64,000 bases of DNA from Myxococcales bacterium (GTDB taxonomy: Bacteria; Myxococcota_A; Polyangia; Polyangiales; Houyiibacteriaceae): NCBI GenBank assembly GCA_029861865.1, contig JAOTYL010000003.1, forward strand, positions 124,001 to 188,000, in the 5' to 3' direction. The notes under the pieces are model-generated. The model ran no database searches, was not told the origin of the DNA, and saw only the letters and a program-made list of their open reading frames with translations. The translations under genes and the position numbers were made by a program. Below, one piece after another: positions 24,956 to 34,112 of this stretch. Positions within the stretch are counted from its first letter, which is position 1. Each line of letters opens with the position of its first letter.

Positions 24956-26511
24956 CCTTCGGCAGACCGCCTTTGCTTTTTGTTTTGCCTAACCGCCAGC
25001 ATCAGCAGTGAAAGCGAGATGAGCACGGCACCCCAGGGGAACCAGTCACCCACTGCGCCATAGAAGGTCGGAACATGGATCGGCCGGACGTCCGCGACCA
25101 GATTTTCCTGGGTGAAGAGAACCGACTGATGGGTAATCACTCCTCGAGCGTCGACGAACGCCGAAATCCCCGTAGTTGCAGCGCGCACCATAGGTATGCC
25201 GAGCTCGGCGGAGCGATTGGCAGCCAACATCAGGTGTTGTGATGGACAGCTCGTGTCGCCGAACCAGTCATCGAAGGTCACGTTGGTCATCAAGTTGGTT
25301 TGCTCGGGTAAGCGAGTTCGCACGAATTCGCGCAGAATGGCCTCGTAACAGATCAGAAAGGAGGTTCGGGCAGGAGTCTCCGAGTCGAGAAGCACCAGAT
25401 CATCTCCGGCCTCGAAGTGGCTCACTCCCGGCACGCGTCCCAAGACCGGGAGCTGATCCTCAAACGGCATGTACTCGCCCAAAGGAAGGAGCCGGACCTT
25501 GTCATACCGCTGCCCCACGGTCCCATCTCGACGCAGCAGGTAGGCGGTGTTGAAGAATGTGTCTTGACCGTCCACCTTTTCCACCGTTCGCACGCCGGTC
25601 CATATCTCGCGTCCGCTTTCACGGATGAAATCAAACACGGCGGCGTTCCCAGGGTCAGCAGGAGAGTTCCGCAGTGCACCCTCCGACCAGAGAAAGACGT
25701 CGATTTCCGGATCTTGTGCGAGGGCAGCTCGGCTTTGCTCGACGTGTCGCTGCGCGGCACCGATCGTCCCGAGCTTTCGTCGCGCAAGGACCCCGAGATT
25801 GGGTTGCACGATGGCGATTCGCATCGACGGGGCCTGTGCCTCGGCGGCTTCGATTCGTTGAATCTGCCAAGCGGAAATTCCGACGGTGGCAAGCGAGATG
25901 AGCGCCACCGCCAGGCCGGAGCCGATCCAGGCTCGACGGGTCAGCCGCCCAATGCCTTGGTACTGCTCGACGACAGCCACCAAAAGCAAGCTGAGGAGAA
26001 CGAACTGAAACGTGACTCCGAGGATGCCGGTGACGCTGCTGACCAAGAACAGCTCGGGAACGCGATAGAGCGCAACGCCTTGGTAAAAAGGAAACAGCTG
26101 CGGATTGAGAAACTCGCAGGTGACAAACCATGCAGCGCCAGCAAACGGCCATGCCGCGCCGCTAATAGAGCGTAGGTAGCCGAGCCCCCAGCCGAAGACC
26201 CCGAAGTAGAGTCCCTCGAAGGCGGCGAACAGCACGAGCGCAAGCACACCGAGGACCGGCGACACGCCGGCAAAGCGAGTCACGGTTTCGGCAATCCAGT
26301 AGAAACACGCCACGTGGGCCGTGATGCCGATGAGCCAACCGGCGAAGAACGCGCGCCTCCCGCGGAGCTGACTGAGAACGTAGAAGCCCGGCGCCAAGGC
26401 CCAGGGGTGGAGCCAATAATAATTCAAGGGTGGAAAGATGAGGCTCTGCACTACCCCAGAAGACAGGAGGGCTGTAAGAGCAAGTAGCGTTTTGCGGCGA
26501 ACTGGCGACAT
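24952..26511 (-). CDS. lnt: Apolipoprotein N-acyltransferase
   Basis: This 519-residue inner-membrane enzyme adds the third acyl chain to the N-terminal Cys of lipoproteins. The N-terminal half holds about six to seven membrane helices (LLALTALLSSGVVQSLIFPP, AFFAGWLIGITAHVACFYWI, ...). The periplasmic nitrilase-fold domain begins RIAIVQPNLG and carries the triad: Glu in FLWSEGALRN, Lys in RYDKVRLLPLGEYMPFE and Cys in SFLICYEAILREF. A terminal helix (WGAVLISLSLLMLAV) ends it. ATG 26511 is taken because the first helix starts at once; a longer frame upstream is Arg-rich and unlike the family. Many lipobox proteins in this window would be its substrates. Confidence 0.9.
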   Translation of the reverse strand: MSPVRRKTLLALTALLSSGVVQSLIFPPLNYYWLHPWALAPGFYVLSQLRGRRAFFAGWLIGITAHVACFYWIAETVTRFAGVSPVLGVLALVLFAAFEGLYFGVFGWGLGYLRSISGAAWPFAGAAWFVTCEFLNPQLFPFYQGVALYRVPELFLVSSVTGILGVTFQFVLLSLLLVAVVEQYQGIGRLTRRAWIGSGLAVALISLATVGISAWQIQRIEAAEAQAPSMRIAIVQPNLGVLARRKLGTIGAAQRHVEQSRAALAQDPEIDVFLWSEGALRNSPADPGNAAVFDFIRESGREIWTGVRTVEKVDGQDTFFNTAYLLRRDGTVGQRYDKVRLLPLGEYMPFEDQLPVLGRVPGVSHFEAGDDLVLLDSETPARTSFLICYEAILREFVRTRLPEQTNLMTNVTFDDWFGDTSCPSQHLMLAANRSAELGIPMVRAATTGISAFVDARGVITHQSVLFTQENLVADVRPIHVPTFYGAVGDWFPWGAVLISLSLLMLAVRQNKKQRRSAEG

Positions 26512-26639
26512 GGTGTCGTTCGAACTCCCTCGGAGGGCTCTTACAGCAGCTTGCGCGACCGTCCAAGGCTCAACGAGGTGGTTCGATGCGTGGCGACGTT
26601 GCGGTTTTTCCCGTGCGCCGATACCGTCGTCCCTCGAAG

Positions 26640-28346
26640 ATGGCAAGGGCATCTGACTTTTTCGACGCGTTCGAGCGGGCCGCGGCTGCGAAGCCCGAGG
26701 CAGCAACACTCCCCGATGCCGTGTTCCGATTCGAGCTTAGTGGAGACGCCGGGGGCACTTGGACGCTCGACCTTCGAAAAGGCACGACGTCCGGGTTCGT
26801 CACCCGGGAGAACGGCCCAGAAGCCGGCGCAACGATCCACGTGACCTCTGACGACTGGGTTGCGCTGACGACCGGCCAAATGAACCCGATGCGCGCCTTC
26901 ATGGGCGGGAAGATCCGCGTGGACGGCGACCTAAAGCTCGCGGTCAACCTTCCGAATGTCGTGAACATGGTCGAAGGCTACGGCATCAACGTCGAAAATC
27001 CCGTCTCGGCGGCCGTGGCGCGAGCGCGAGGGGTGGCGTCCGCGCTCTTTGCCGCACGGCCCTCTGTGGATCCGATGCCGCCTCATGTCGGTGGGGTCGT
27101 GCCCTGGGTCAGCGCGGGCCGCGCGCTCATTCACGATCCCACTGCGTTCTTCACTCGCTGCCGAGAACGCTTTGGAGATACCTTCGTCGTCGACGCGTTT
27201 GGCTACCGCTTGTTCTGCGTCTTCTCGCCCTTGGGCGTAAGCAGTTTGTGGAGGCTGCCGGAAGAACAGGCGAGCAAAGCCCTCGCCGACCTCACATTGC
27301 TGAGCCACAAAGTGCCGATCGAGCTGTTCGAAGGTCGCCGGACGTTGCCCCATGACCTCTTTGCGCGAGACGATGTCGAGGTATATCTCGAAAACCTCCG
27401 CAATGCCGTCGCACTCGAGCTCAGCCACCTCGGGAACGGGGGGTCGATCGAGCTCTTTACGTTCACGAAGCGACTCGCGCACCGCATGGGCCTTGCAAGT
27501 TGGGGCGGCATGACTGCGCTCTCCGACGCGGAGCTCGACACGCTCGTCGCGCACTTCGAGCAGCTCGATGCATCGGAATCGTTCGTGCATCCTCACAAAG
27601 CCATATTCGCGATGGCGACGCGAAAGCGCCGCGAACGGCGCGCGATGAGGGCGATCGAAGAGATCTTCAGCGAGGCACTCACGACTCGCCCCGAGCTTGG
27701 CGGCAACGACCTGTTCTCACGCATCTGTGCGTCCTGGGAGGGCGTGCCGAGCCCTGACCGCGAAATCGGGATCGCGCACGACGTCATCGTCGTCCACATG
27801 GGCTCACAATCGAACCTCTTCGCGGCCATGGCCTGGACGTTGGTATACGCACTTCGAGATCCCTCGTTGGTGGAGCAGATTCGTCAGGGCGACGACAGCA
27901 GTCTCGACTCGTTCAGCCACGAGGCGATTCGCATGAGCCAACGTTCGATCGTCCTTCGGCGAATCGTCAGCCCGATCGAGCTCTCCGACGAGCGCCGGAC
28001 TTATCGATTGGCGCCAGGGATCCTCGTAACCACCATGCTGTCGGTCACCAACCGCTCTGCAGCTCCGGGGCTCGACCACTTCGATGCGAACAACTACCGG
28101 GGCGCAACCTTCCTTCGAACCAGCGAGCTCCCGGCACGCGAGCTCGTCACGACCTACGGTCACGGCAAGCACACCTGCCCTGCGCATCGCTTTTCCACCT
28201 CGGCGATCCGCCACGCTACGTGCGAGCTGTTTAGGCGCTTCGACCTGACTCCGCGTTTCGACCACCCGCTCCCCCTTCGGCGGCAGATCGGAGGCGTCGC
28301 ACGCGCGGACCGCCCCTGCGAGATCGTCTACAAAGCACGGATATGA
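26640..28346 (+). CDS. SCP2 sterol-carrier domain fused to a CYP7/CYP8-like cytochrome P450
   Basis: The 568-residue chain has two domains. Residues about 5-110 are SCP2-like (TLPDAVFRFELSGDAGGTWT ... WVALTTGQMNPMRAFMGGKI then RVDGDLKLAVNLP), a hydrophobic-ligand carrier fold. Residues about 145-565 are a P450. Proline-rich PPHVGGVVPWVSAGRAL and AFFTRCRERFGD open it, E428-x-x-R431 (HEAIRM) is the K-helix pair, and YGHGKHTC513PAHRF is the haem-thiolate loop. The I-helix reads MGSQSN392, without the acid-Thr pair of most P450s but like the SQAN region of CYP7/CYP8 enzymes. A soluble sterol or fatty-acid oxygenase (or isomerase) with its own substrate carrier is inferred. It shares a 128-bp divergent promoter region with lnt. 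Confidence 0.85.
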   Translation: MARASDFFDAFERAAAAKPEAATLPDAVFRFELSGDAGGTWTLDLRKGTTSGFVTRENGPEAGATIHVTSDDWVALTTGQMNPMRAFMGGKIRVDGDLKLAVNLPNVVNMVEGYGINVENPVSAAVARARGVASALFAARPSVDPMPPHVGGVVPWVSAGRALIHDPTAFFTRCRERFGDTFVVDAFGYRLFCVFSPLGVSSLWRLPEEQASKALADLTLLSHKVPIELFEGRRTLPHDLFARDDVEVYLENLRNAVALELSHLGNGGSIELFTFTKRLAHRMGLASWGGMTALSDAELDTLVAHFEQLDASESFVHPHKAIFAMATRKRRERRAMRAIEEIFSEALTTRPELGGNDLFSRICASWEGVPSPDREIGIAHDVIVVHMGSQSNLFAAMAWTLVYALRDPSLVEQIRQGDDSSLDSFSHEAIRMSQRSIVLRRIVSPIELSDERRTYRLAPGILVTTMLSVTNRSAAPGLDHFDANNYRGATFLRTSELPARELVTTYGHGKHTCPAHRFSTSAIRHATCELFRRFDLTPRFDHPLPLRRQIGGVARADRPCEIVYKARI

Positions 28347-28545
28347 ACCACGAACCGGCGTTCGGAAGTATGGCGCACTCCGTGCGTCCATCCGCCTCGA
28401 AACGCAACAGTTTCGGTCACTCTCTGGCGACTACCAAATGATTGCCGACGCTTCTCGGTTGGCATGGGCGATGCACCACTGTTGCCACATGACCGGGCTG
28501 AAAACTCGGTTATCGCGGAGCTATTAACAGAAGGGACGGAATGCC

Positions 28546-28974
28546 ATGGCAACAATACACAGAATCGTAAGCATCAAGGCTCCGGTGAGCCAGGTCTTCG
28601 CATATCTCGAGGATCCGAGGAATGATGTAGAGTGGCTTCCGGGAGTGATTGAAACTACGGATGTGACCGGCTCGGGTGAGGGGCAGCATCATCGCTGGAA
28701 GTACAAGATGGTAGGCGTGCCGCTCAGCGGAGAGACTACGGTTGTCGAATATGTGCCGAACAAACGCCTAGTGTTGCAAAGCAAGGGTGGCGGCGAGAGC
28801 ACTTGGACTTTCCTTTATGAGCCCAAGGATGGCGGTACAACGCTCAACCTAAGCATCGACTACACCATCCCCGTTCCGGTGCTCGGCAAGCTGGCTGAGA
28901 AGCTGGTACTCAGGCGGAACGAGCGCGAAATGGACTTGGCGATGGAGAACATCCGAGAGCGCTTGGAGGCCTGA
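28546..28974 (+). CDS. SRPBCC-family protein
   Basis: The 142-residue protein begins IHRIVSIKAPVSQVFAYLEDPRNDVEWLPG, an archetypal SRPBCC/CoxG-like first strand and helix ('I.aPv..VF.yl.dp.n...W.pg'). Strands YKMVGVPLSGETTVVEYVPN and WTFLYEPKDGGTTLNLSIDY follow, and the long C-terminal helix ends MDLAMENIRERLEA. It is a probable hydrophobic-ligand binder. It lies 200 bp after the SCP2-P450 gene in the same direction and could bind a related lipid, though cotranscription is not shown. Confidence 0.8.
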   Translation: MATIHRIVSIKAPVSQVFAYLEDPRNDVEWLPGVIETTDVTGSGEGQHHRWKYKMVGVPLSGETTVVEYVPNKRLVLQSKGGGESTWTFLYEPKDGGTTLNLSIDYTIPVPVLGKLAEKLVLRRNEREMDLAMENIRERLEA

Positions 28975-29051
28975 GAAGGGCACGAACTCAACGGTCGATG
29001 TCGTGGGATATCGCGTGATGGCTTAGCCCGTGCCAGAAGCCTAGTCGGACC

Positions 29052-30839
29052 ATGATGCGAACAACAACCGCGCGGCTATCTATCGCTCTTTGCACCAGCC
29101 TGCTGCTGTGGCCGTTGGCCGCGCGGGCCGAGGCCATCCCGGTGGAGCTGAGGCAGACGGAGAACGGCTGGCAATTGCTGCGCGGTGGCAAGCCCTATTT
29201 CATCCGCGGCGCCGGCGGAGATGCCCCGCTCGATCAACTCGCCGCGGCTGGCGCAAACTCGGTCCGTACCTGGGGCGCCGACGATCTCGATGCGCGTCTC
29301 GACGAAGCGCACGCCCTCGGCTTGTCCGTCACCGTTGGTATCTGGCTCGGCCACGAGCGCCACGGCTTCGACTACAACGACGAGGCGCAGGTGGCAGAAC
29401 AAATGGAGCGAGCTCGCCAGGCGGTGCTGCGCTACAAGGATCATCCGGCCGTCCTGATGTGGGGCATCGGCAACGAGATGGAGGGTTTCGAGTCCGGCGA
29501 CAATCCGGTGATCTGGAAGGCGGTCAACGACGTCGCCGCCATGGCCAAGGAGCTCGACCCGAACCATCCCACGATGACCGTCACTGCCGAGCTTGGCGGC
29601 ACGCGGATCCAACGCGTCAATAACGCCCCGGCGATCGACATCCACGGCATCAACTCCTATGGCGGTGCGCTATCTCTGGCCGAACGCTACCGCGCCGGTG
29701 GCGGTACCAAGCCGTACATACTCACCGAGTTCGGACCGCCCGGGACGTGGGAGAGCGCAAAGAGCGCCTGGGGGGCGCCCTACGAGCTCACGAGCACGGA
29801 AAAGGCGGCGTTTTACCGGCGTAGCTACGAGCGTGGCGTGACCGGAGCTCCGGGTCTCGCCCTCGGTTCGTACGTCTTTACGTGGGGCTCTAAGATGGAG
29901 GCCACCCCGACCTGGTACGGCATGTTCCTCCCTGATGGCGCCCGGCTCGGGGCTGTCGATGTCATGACCGAGCTCTGGTCCGGAAGCCCCCCGACCAACC
30001 TTGTGCCCACGGTGGAGCCATTGGTGATCGAGGGCGAACCGCGGCTGGATCCGGGGGACGAGGTACGCGTGCGTGCCGTCATTACCGATCCCGAAGGTGC
30101 TGCGATCCGCGTACGTTGGGTGCTGCGCCGCGAGTCCGGTGAGTACACGACCGGTGGCGACTTCCGGCCCGTGCCGCCCGAGGTGGAGGGCGCGGTCCTC
30201 GAGGGTCGCGCCAGTGGCGCCCGGCTGCGCATGCCCAGGGATCCCGGGCCGTATCGGCTGTTCCTCTACGCCTATGATGCGGCGGGAAGTGCGGCGACTG
30301 CGAATGTGCCGCTGCTGGTGAAAGGTAAGGTGCGCACGTCCATGCCGTTTTACGTCTACAAGGACGGCTTCGAAGGCATGCCGTGGGTTCCGTCGGGATG
30401 GATGGGTTCGATCGACGCACTGACTCTGGACGGCGACCATGCCGACAACTGCCACGAGGGGTCGGCGTGCATCGAGATGCTCTACACAGGTGAATTCGGC
30501 TGGGTCGGCGTCGCGTGGCAGCATCCGCCAAACAACTGGGGAGACGTGGAAGGCGGGTTTGACCTTACCGGAGCGAAAGAGCTAGAGCTGTGGGCCCGTG
30601 GAGAATATGGCGGCGAGCGGATCAATATCGGCGTCGGTCTGCTCGAAGCAGACAAGGCTCATCCCGATTCGGCCAAGAAGACGGTCGAGGGCATCGTCCT
30701 GACCCGAGACTGGAAGCGCTACCGGATTAAGGTGAAGCGGCTCGACCTGTCGAGCATAAAGACCGGTTTCGTGATCACTCTCCGCGGCAAACGGGTCCCC
30801 GTCACGGTCTACCTGGACAACATCCGCTTTGTCCGCTGA
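29052..30839 (+). CDS. Secreted glycoside hydrolase 2-like (TIM barrel) protein
   Basis: This is a 595-residue exported protein with signal peptide (LSIALCTSLLLWPLAARAEA). The TIM barrel (about residues 35-320) contains PYFIRGAGGDAPLDQLAAAG, VTVGIWLGHERHGFDYND, MWGIGNEMEG (acid/base Glu in N-E) and PYILTEFGPPG (nucleophile Glu). These place it near the GH2/GH-A clan catalytic domains. The second half is beta-sandwich: one Ig-like module (about 340-425), then a jelly-roll carbohydrate-binding-like module (WVPSGWMGSIDALTLDG ... KTGFVITLRGKRVPVTVYLD). Probable polysaccharide or glycan hydrolase outside the cytoplasm; linkage specificity unknown. Confidence 0.78.
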   Translation: MMRTTTARLSIALCTSLLLWPLAARAEAIPVELRQTENGWQLLRGGKPYFIRGAGGDAPLDQLAAAGANSVRTWGADDLDARLDEAHALGLSVTVGIWLGHERHGFDYNDEAQVAEQMERARQAVLRYKDHPAVLMWGIGNEMEGFESGDNPVIWKAVNDVAAMAKELDPNHPTMTVTAELGGTRIQRVNNAPAIDIHGINSYGGALSLAERYRAGGGTKPYILTEFGPPGTWESAKSAWGAPYELTSTEKAAFYRRSYERGVTGAPGLALGSYVFTWGSKMEATPTWYGMFLPDGARLGAVDVMTELWSGSPPTNLVPTVEPLVIEGEPRLDPGDEVRVRAVITDPEGAAIRVRWVLRRESGEYTTGGDFRPVPPEVEGAVLEGRASGARLRMPRDPGPYRLFLYAYDAAGSAATANVPLLVKGKVRTSMPFYVYKDGFEGMPWVPSGWMGSIDALTLDGDHADNCHEGSACIEMLYTGEFGWVGVAWQHPPNNWGDVEGGFDLTGAKELELWARGEYGGERINIGVGLLEADKAHPDSAKKTVEGIVLTRDWKRYRIKVKRLDLSSIKTGFVITLRGKRVPVTVYLDNIRFVR

Positions 30840-30929
30840 AGACGAGCGGAGGTCTGTGGGCCCATACCGCTCAATCGTTCAGTGTCATCATCGGCTCGAC
30901 TTTTCGAGCGTTCGCCTACAATTCCAAGC

Positions 30930-31640
30930 ATGAGTCTGTACGAAGCAGCGGAGCAGATCGATGGCGACTTCGGTACTCGCGTCGTATTTACCTGCGAGCA
31001 CGCGTCGGCACGGCTTCCCGCTCCGTGGATCTGGCCGGAACAAGATCAGTGGCTCGTCGATACCCATTGGGCCAGTGACATCGGCGCTGCCGCGTTCACT
31101 CGTGAGGTCGCGGAATTGATGAATGCACCGGCCGTGCTTTCTCGTTTTTCACGGCTCTTGATCGATCCGAACCGGCCTCTCGATTCGGACACACTGTTTC
31201 GGGAGATCGCCGACGGCAAAACCGTTCACTTGAACGAGTCGCTCCTGCAGACAGAGCGTCAGCGCCGAGTCGATCGCTTCTACAGGCCGTATCACGCAGC
31301 GGTGCGCGCCATGGTCGAGCGCAGTCAGGGCGACACCGTGTTCTCGATCCACACCTTTACCGACGAATACGAGGGCGACGTTCGGGTGTTGGAGATCGGC
31401 GTGCTCTTCGACGAAGACGACGAGCCAGCGCTTCGACTCGTGCGTCACCTCGAGCAAGCGGGCTTTCATGTTCTTCCGAACCAGCCTTGGTCGGGCAAAG
31501 CCGGTCTCGCCTATTCAGCGGTGCGTCATGCCCGGGAGTTCGGCCGGACCGCGCTCGAGATCGAGGCGCGGCAAGACCTGATCGTCGATGAATCGTTCGC
31601 CGCACGGCTCGCGCAGGCGCTGGCGAGCTTCTTCTCATAA
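30930..31640 (+). CDS. N-formylglutamate amidohydrolase-like protein
   Basis: The 236-residue protein contains the family's opening VVFTCEHASARLP, then THWASDIGAAAFTREVAEL (the Asp following 'H.a.DiG' is conserved) and SRFSRLLIDPNRP. The FSIHTFTDEYEGDVRVLEIGV segment carries the second conserved His. FGRTALEIEARQDLI ends the core. Classical members hydrolyse N-formyl-L-glutamate in histidine breakdown, but this branch ('N-formylglutamate amidohydrolase domain') is widespread without hut genes, as here. ATG 30930 is the first start before the conserved block. It is convergent with the YXWGXW-like gene. Confidence 0.82.
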   Translation: MSLYEAAEQIDGDFGTRVVFTCEHASARLPAPWIWPEQDQWLVDTHWASDIGAAAFTREVAELMNAPAVLSRFSRLLIDPNRPLDSDTLFREIADGKTVHLNESLLQTERQRRVDRFYRPYHAAVRAMVERSQGDTVFSIHTFTDEYEGDVRVLEIGVLFDEDDEPALRLVRHLEQAGFHVLPNQPWSGKAGLAYSAVRHAREFGRTALEIEARQDLIVDESFAARLAQALASFFS

Positions 31641-31671
31641 GCTTGCTTCGTCAGCAGACCGCGCCGTCGGC

Positions 31672-32682
31672 TCAGCGGCTGCGGCCAGGCCGGGCGCCGC
31701 CGCGGTCCCAGCCAGAACCGCCGGTCGATGGCCCACTCGAACCTCGGCCATCGCTTCTTCCTCTCGATGGCGCGGAGCGCGTACGTCCCCCATCGCTTCT
31801 TCCCCTCCATGACCGAGAGCGGGTCGAAGAAGGCTGGCGTACAGTGCCTGTCCTGGTGCGGGGTTGGCTCACGATGCCGCTACCCGAGCGAGGCCGAGGC
31901 GCCGTGGTCCTAGGCGTCGGGCCCGTGACGGTGCGCCCGGTCGTGGTGGTGCGCGTCGCTCCTGTAGGGGTCCGATAGATGACCGTCGTCGGCTGCGTTG
32001 GAGCTCGGGTGATTCGTCGAGGTGTGGCATCAGGACGACCCGAGATCCCGCGGCTAGGCGTACGCCGAGCTGGCGTCGGGTGAGCGCTCGTCGGTCGCCG
32101 CGGAACCCCCCGGTACACTGGCACAGGACGCCGAGCGGGGTAGTACGGATGATAGTAAGGAGGGTACCAATACCACGGCCTGTAGTAGCCAAACCCGACG
32201 TAGGCAGCGCACGGCCGATAGTAGCCAGGCACGAACCACCAAATGCCCGTGTAGAAATCCCATCGCGGATGCACGAAAACATAGTTCACCCGGACCACGA
32301 CGCAGTGACCGTCCACCCAAAGATATTGCCCGTTGCTGTAGTACCAGTAGCCATCGACCCAAACCCCACCAGGGCAGGGCGGAATTTGCTCCTCGACCAC
32401 GATGATTTCTGGAGGCGGCGGGGCTTCTGCCGAGGCTGCGATTGGCGCGGGCTCCTGGACGACGATCACAGTTTCCCCGTCGACCTGCTCCGTGGTGCCT
32501 TCCTCGGCTTCGATGACCACGTAGCTGGTCGGATCGGCCGTTTTGCTCGGTTGGCCTTCTCGAGCATAGCCGTCGTGCGACACATCGAGCTCGTCGGCGG
32601 CAGCCGGAAGAGCGAAAGCCGTCGCGATGGACAGTGCACACAAAACCGCAAATCGAGCCAACAAGACCACCCGCACTCTCAT
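31672..32682 (-). CDS. Exported aromatic- and Arg/Ser-rich repeat protein (YXWGXW-like)
   Basis: The 336-residue protein has a signal peptide (VLCALSIATAFALPAAADE) and an acidic spacer. It then has a Trp/Tyr-rich block (GVWVDGYWYYSNGQYLWVDG and FYTGIWWFVPGYYRPCAAYV) resembling YXWGXW repeats of exported proteins. The last 150 residues are low-complexity, Pro/Thr/Arg/Ser-rich and strongly basic, probably disordered and able to bind acidic polymers. No enzyme motif. Convergent with the amidohydrolase and downstream of the exporter operon on the same strand (114 bp from TolC). Confidence 0.65.
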   Translation of the reverse strand: MRVRVVLLARFAVLCALSIATAFALPAAADELDVSHDGYAREGQPSKTADPTSYVVIEAEEGTTEQVDGETVIVVQEPAPIAASAEAPPPPEIIVVEEQIPPCPGGVWVDGYWYYSNGQYLWVDGHCVVVRVNYVFVHPRWDFYTGIWWFVPGYYRPCAAYVGFGYYRPWYWYPPYYHPYYPARRPVPVYRGVPRRPTSAHPTPARRTPSRGISGRPDATPRRITRAPTQPTTVIYRTPTGATRTTTTGRTVTGPTPRTTAPRPRSGSGIVSQPRTRTGTVRQPSSTRSRSWRGRSDGGRTRSAPSRGRSDGRGSSGPSTGGSGWDRGGARPGRSR

Positions 32683-32796
32683 TAAGCACGTTCAAGCCCC
32701 CTGTCAGCCCCGGAGCTGAAGTTCCCGACTCACTCGGCGTAGGTGGTTGCGGAGCATGTTTTGAGGCACCAATGTTACAGTCAGTCCGGAACTCGG

Positions 32797-34104
32797 CTAG
32801 TCCGGACCGTCGAGTCGGAGGATGGCGTCTGCGCGCGCGACTTGGATCTGTACGCGGTGGGATTGGGCCTCGCGAAGCGCCGCGCGGGCGTCCGCCACCG
32901 CTTCGAGGTCGCCAGCGCCGAGGTCGTAGCTAGCCTGCGCTTGCCCGACGCGTTTCTCGGAAACCGCCACCAACTCGTCCGCGAGGGCGAGTTGCTCTTC
33001 GGCATGTTTCCTGTCGATGAGCGCGCGCTCCTGCTCGCCGTTTAGCGAAACTTCCGTGTCGCGTGCGCGTGCTTCGAGCTCAGCGACCTGGGCATCTGCC
33101 GCAAGCGCCATCGCCATGGCCCGTCCGCCATCCCAGAGGGGAACGGCGAGCTGAAGGCCGACGCGATACATCGGAAATACGCTCTCGTTGACGCCAGCGA
33201 CACCGGTCTGGCCGATCACGGCCAGCGCAGGCACCCGGCTCTTGCGGTGCCTCCGAGCCTCGTGACGAGCAGCGTCCCGCTGACGCTCGAGCGCCGCGAT
33301 CTCCGCCCGGGCGTCGGTGCTTGCGTATTGGGATTCGATCTGGAGCAGCTCGCCATCGGGCTCCGCTTCGGGCAGTAGCTTGATACCCACCGCGGCTTCC
33401 AACTGACGCTTTGCGACGATGGCCTGCGCCGATGCGTCGGCAGCCACGAGCTCGGCTTGAAGCTCCTCGTAACGCGCCGTGTCCAGCTCGGACCCCGGTC
33501 GATCTCCGTCCGCGACCCGCTCGGCAATGCGCTCTCGCTGCGCCTTTGCTTCCTCAGCCGAGCTTGCCGCGTGGTTGGACACCAAATGGTTCGCTAACCA
33601 GTCGAGGTAGGACCCGCGCACCAGAGCCACTACGGCGTGCCGGGATGCGCCGGAGCTTGCTTGGGCCGCCGCACGATAGGCCTCCGCGGCCTCGACCGCA
33701 GCACGGGTTTGCCCATCGTAGACCGGTGCCCGCATCCCGATGGTCCCGTCATATCGGATATTGGGGCGAAACGCGGTGCGCTCTCGGACGGTCGGCGATG
33801 CCCGGACGTTGACGGCACGGCCGTCGATGGTTCGGACCTGCTCGATATCGGAGCCTGGCGCGGCAACGCCCGTCACGTCGAGCCAAAACGTCGGCATCTT
33901 CCCGGCCCTGGCTGCATCGACCTCGGCTGCTGTCCGATCGAGCTTCGCGTCGATCGACTTCCAGCGCGCTTGGTTTTGCAGTGCCAGCTCCTCCAACTCC
34001 TGCAGGGTGACAACCTCAGCCGCTGCAGCCACCGGTGAGAGCGTCGCGGCCAGCACGACCACCACAGTCGATGTTTGGACCTTCCAATTGCAGACCGCGT
34101 TCAT
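32797..34104 (-). CDS. TolC-family outer membrane efflux protein
   Basis: This 435-residue protein has a signal peptide (VVVVLAATLSPVAAAAE). It then has two related coiled-coil halves typical of TolC: LQELEELALQNQARWKSIDAKL and ... RTAAEVDAARAGKMPTFWLDVTG for the first; RHRKSRVPALAVIGQTGVAG ... YRVGLQLAVPLWDGGRAMAM for the second. The last helix ends REAQSHRVQIQVARADAILR. TolC trimers form the outer-membrane duct of tripartite pumps. It follows the ABC permease by 8 bp and completes a full MacAB-TolC-like set encoded as one operon. Confidence 0.88.
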   Translation of the reverse strand: MNAVCNWKVQTSTVVVVLAATLSPVAAAAEVVTLQELEELALQNQARWKSIDAKLDRTAAEVDAARAGKMPTFWLDVTGVAAPGSDIEQVRTIDGRAVNVRASPTVRERTAFRPNIRYDGTIGMRAPVYDGQTRAAVEAAEAYRAAAQASSGASRHAVVALVRGSYLDWLANHLVSNHAASSAEEAKAQRERIAERVADGDRPGSELDTARYEELQAELVAADASAQAIVAKRQLEAAVGIKLLPEAEPDGELLQIESQYASTDARAEIAALERQRDAARHEARRHRKSRVPALAVIGQTGVAGVNESVFPMYRVGLQLAVPLWDGGRAMAMALAADAQVAELEARARDTEVSLNGEQERALIDRKHAEEQLALADELVAVSEKRVGQAQASYDLGAGDLEAVADARAALREAQSHRVQIQVARADAILRLDGPD

Positions 34105-34112
34105 CTTTCACC

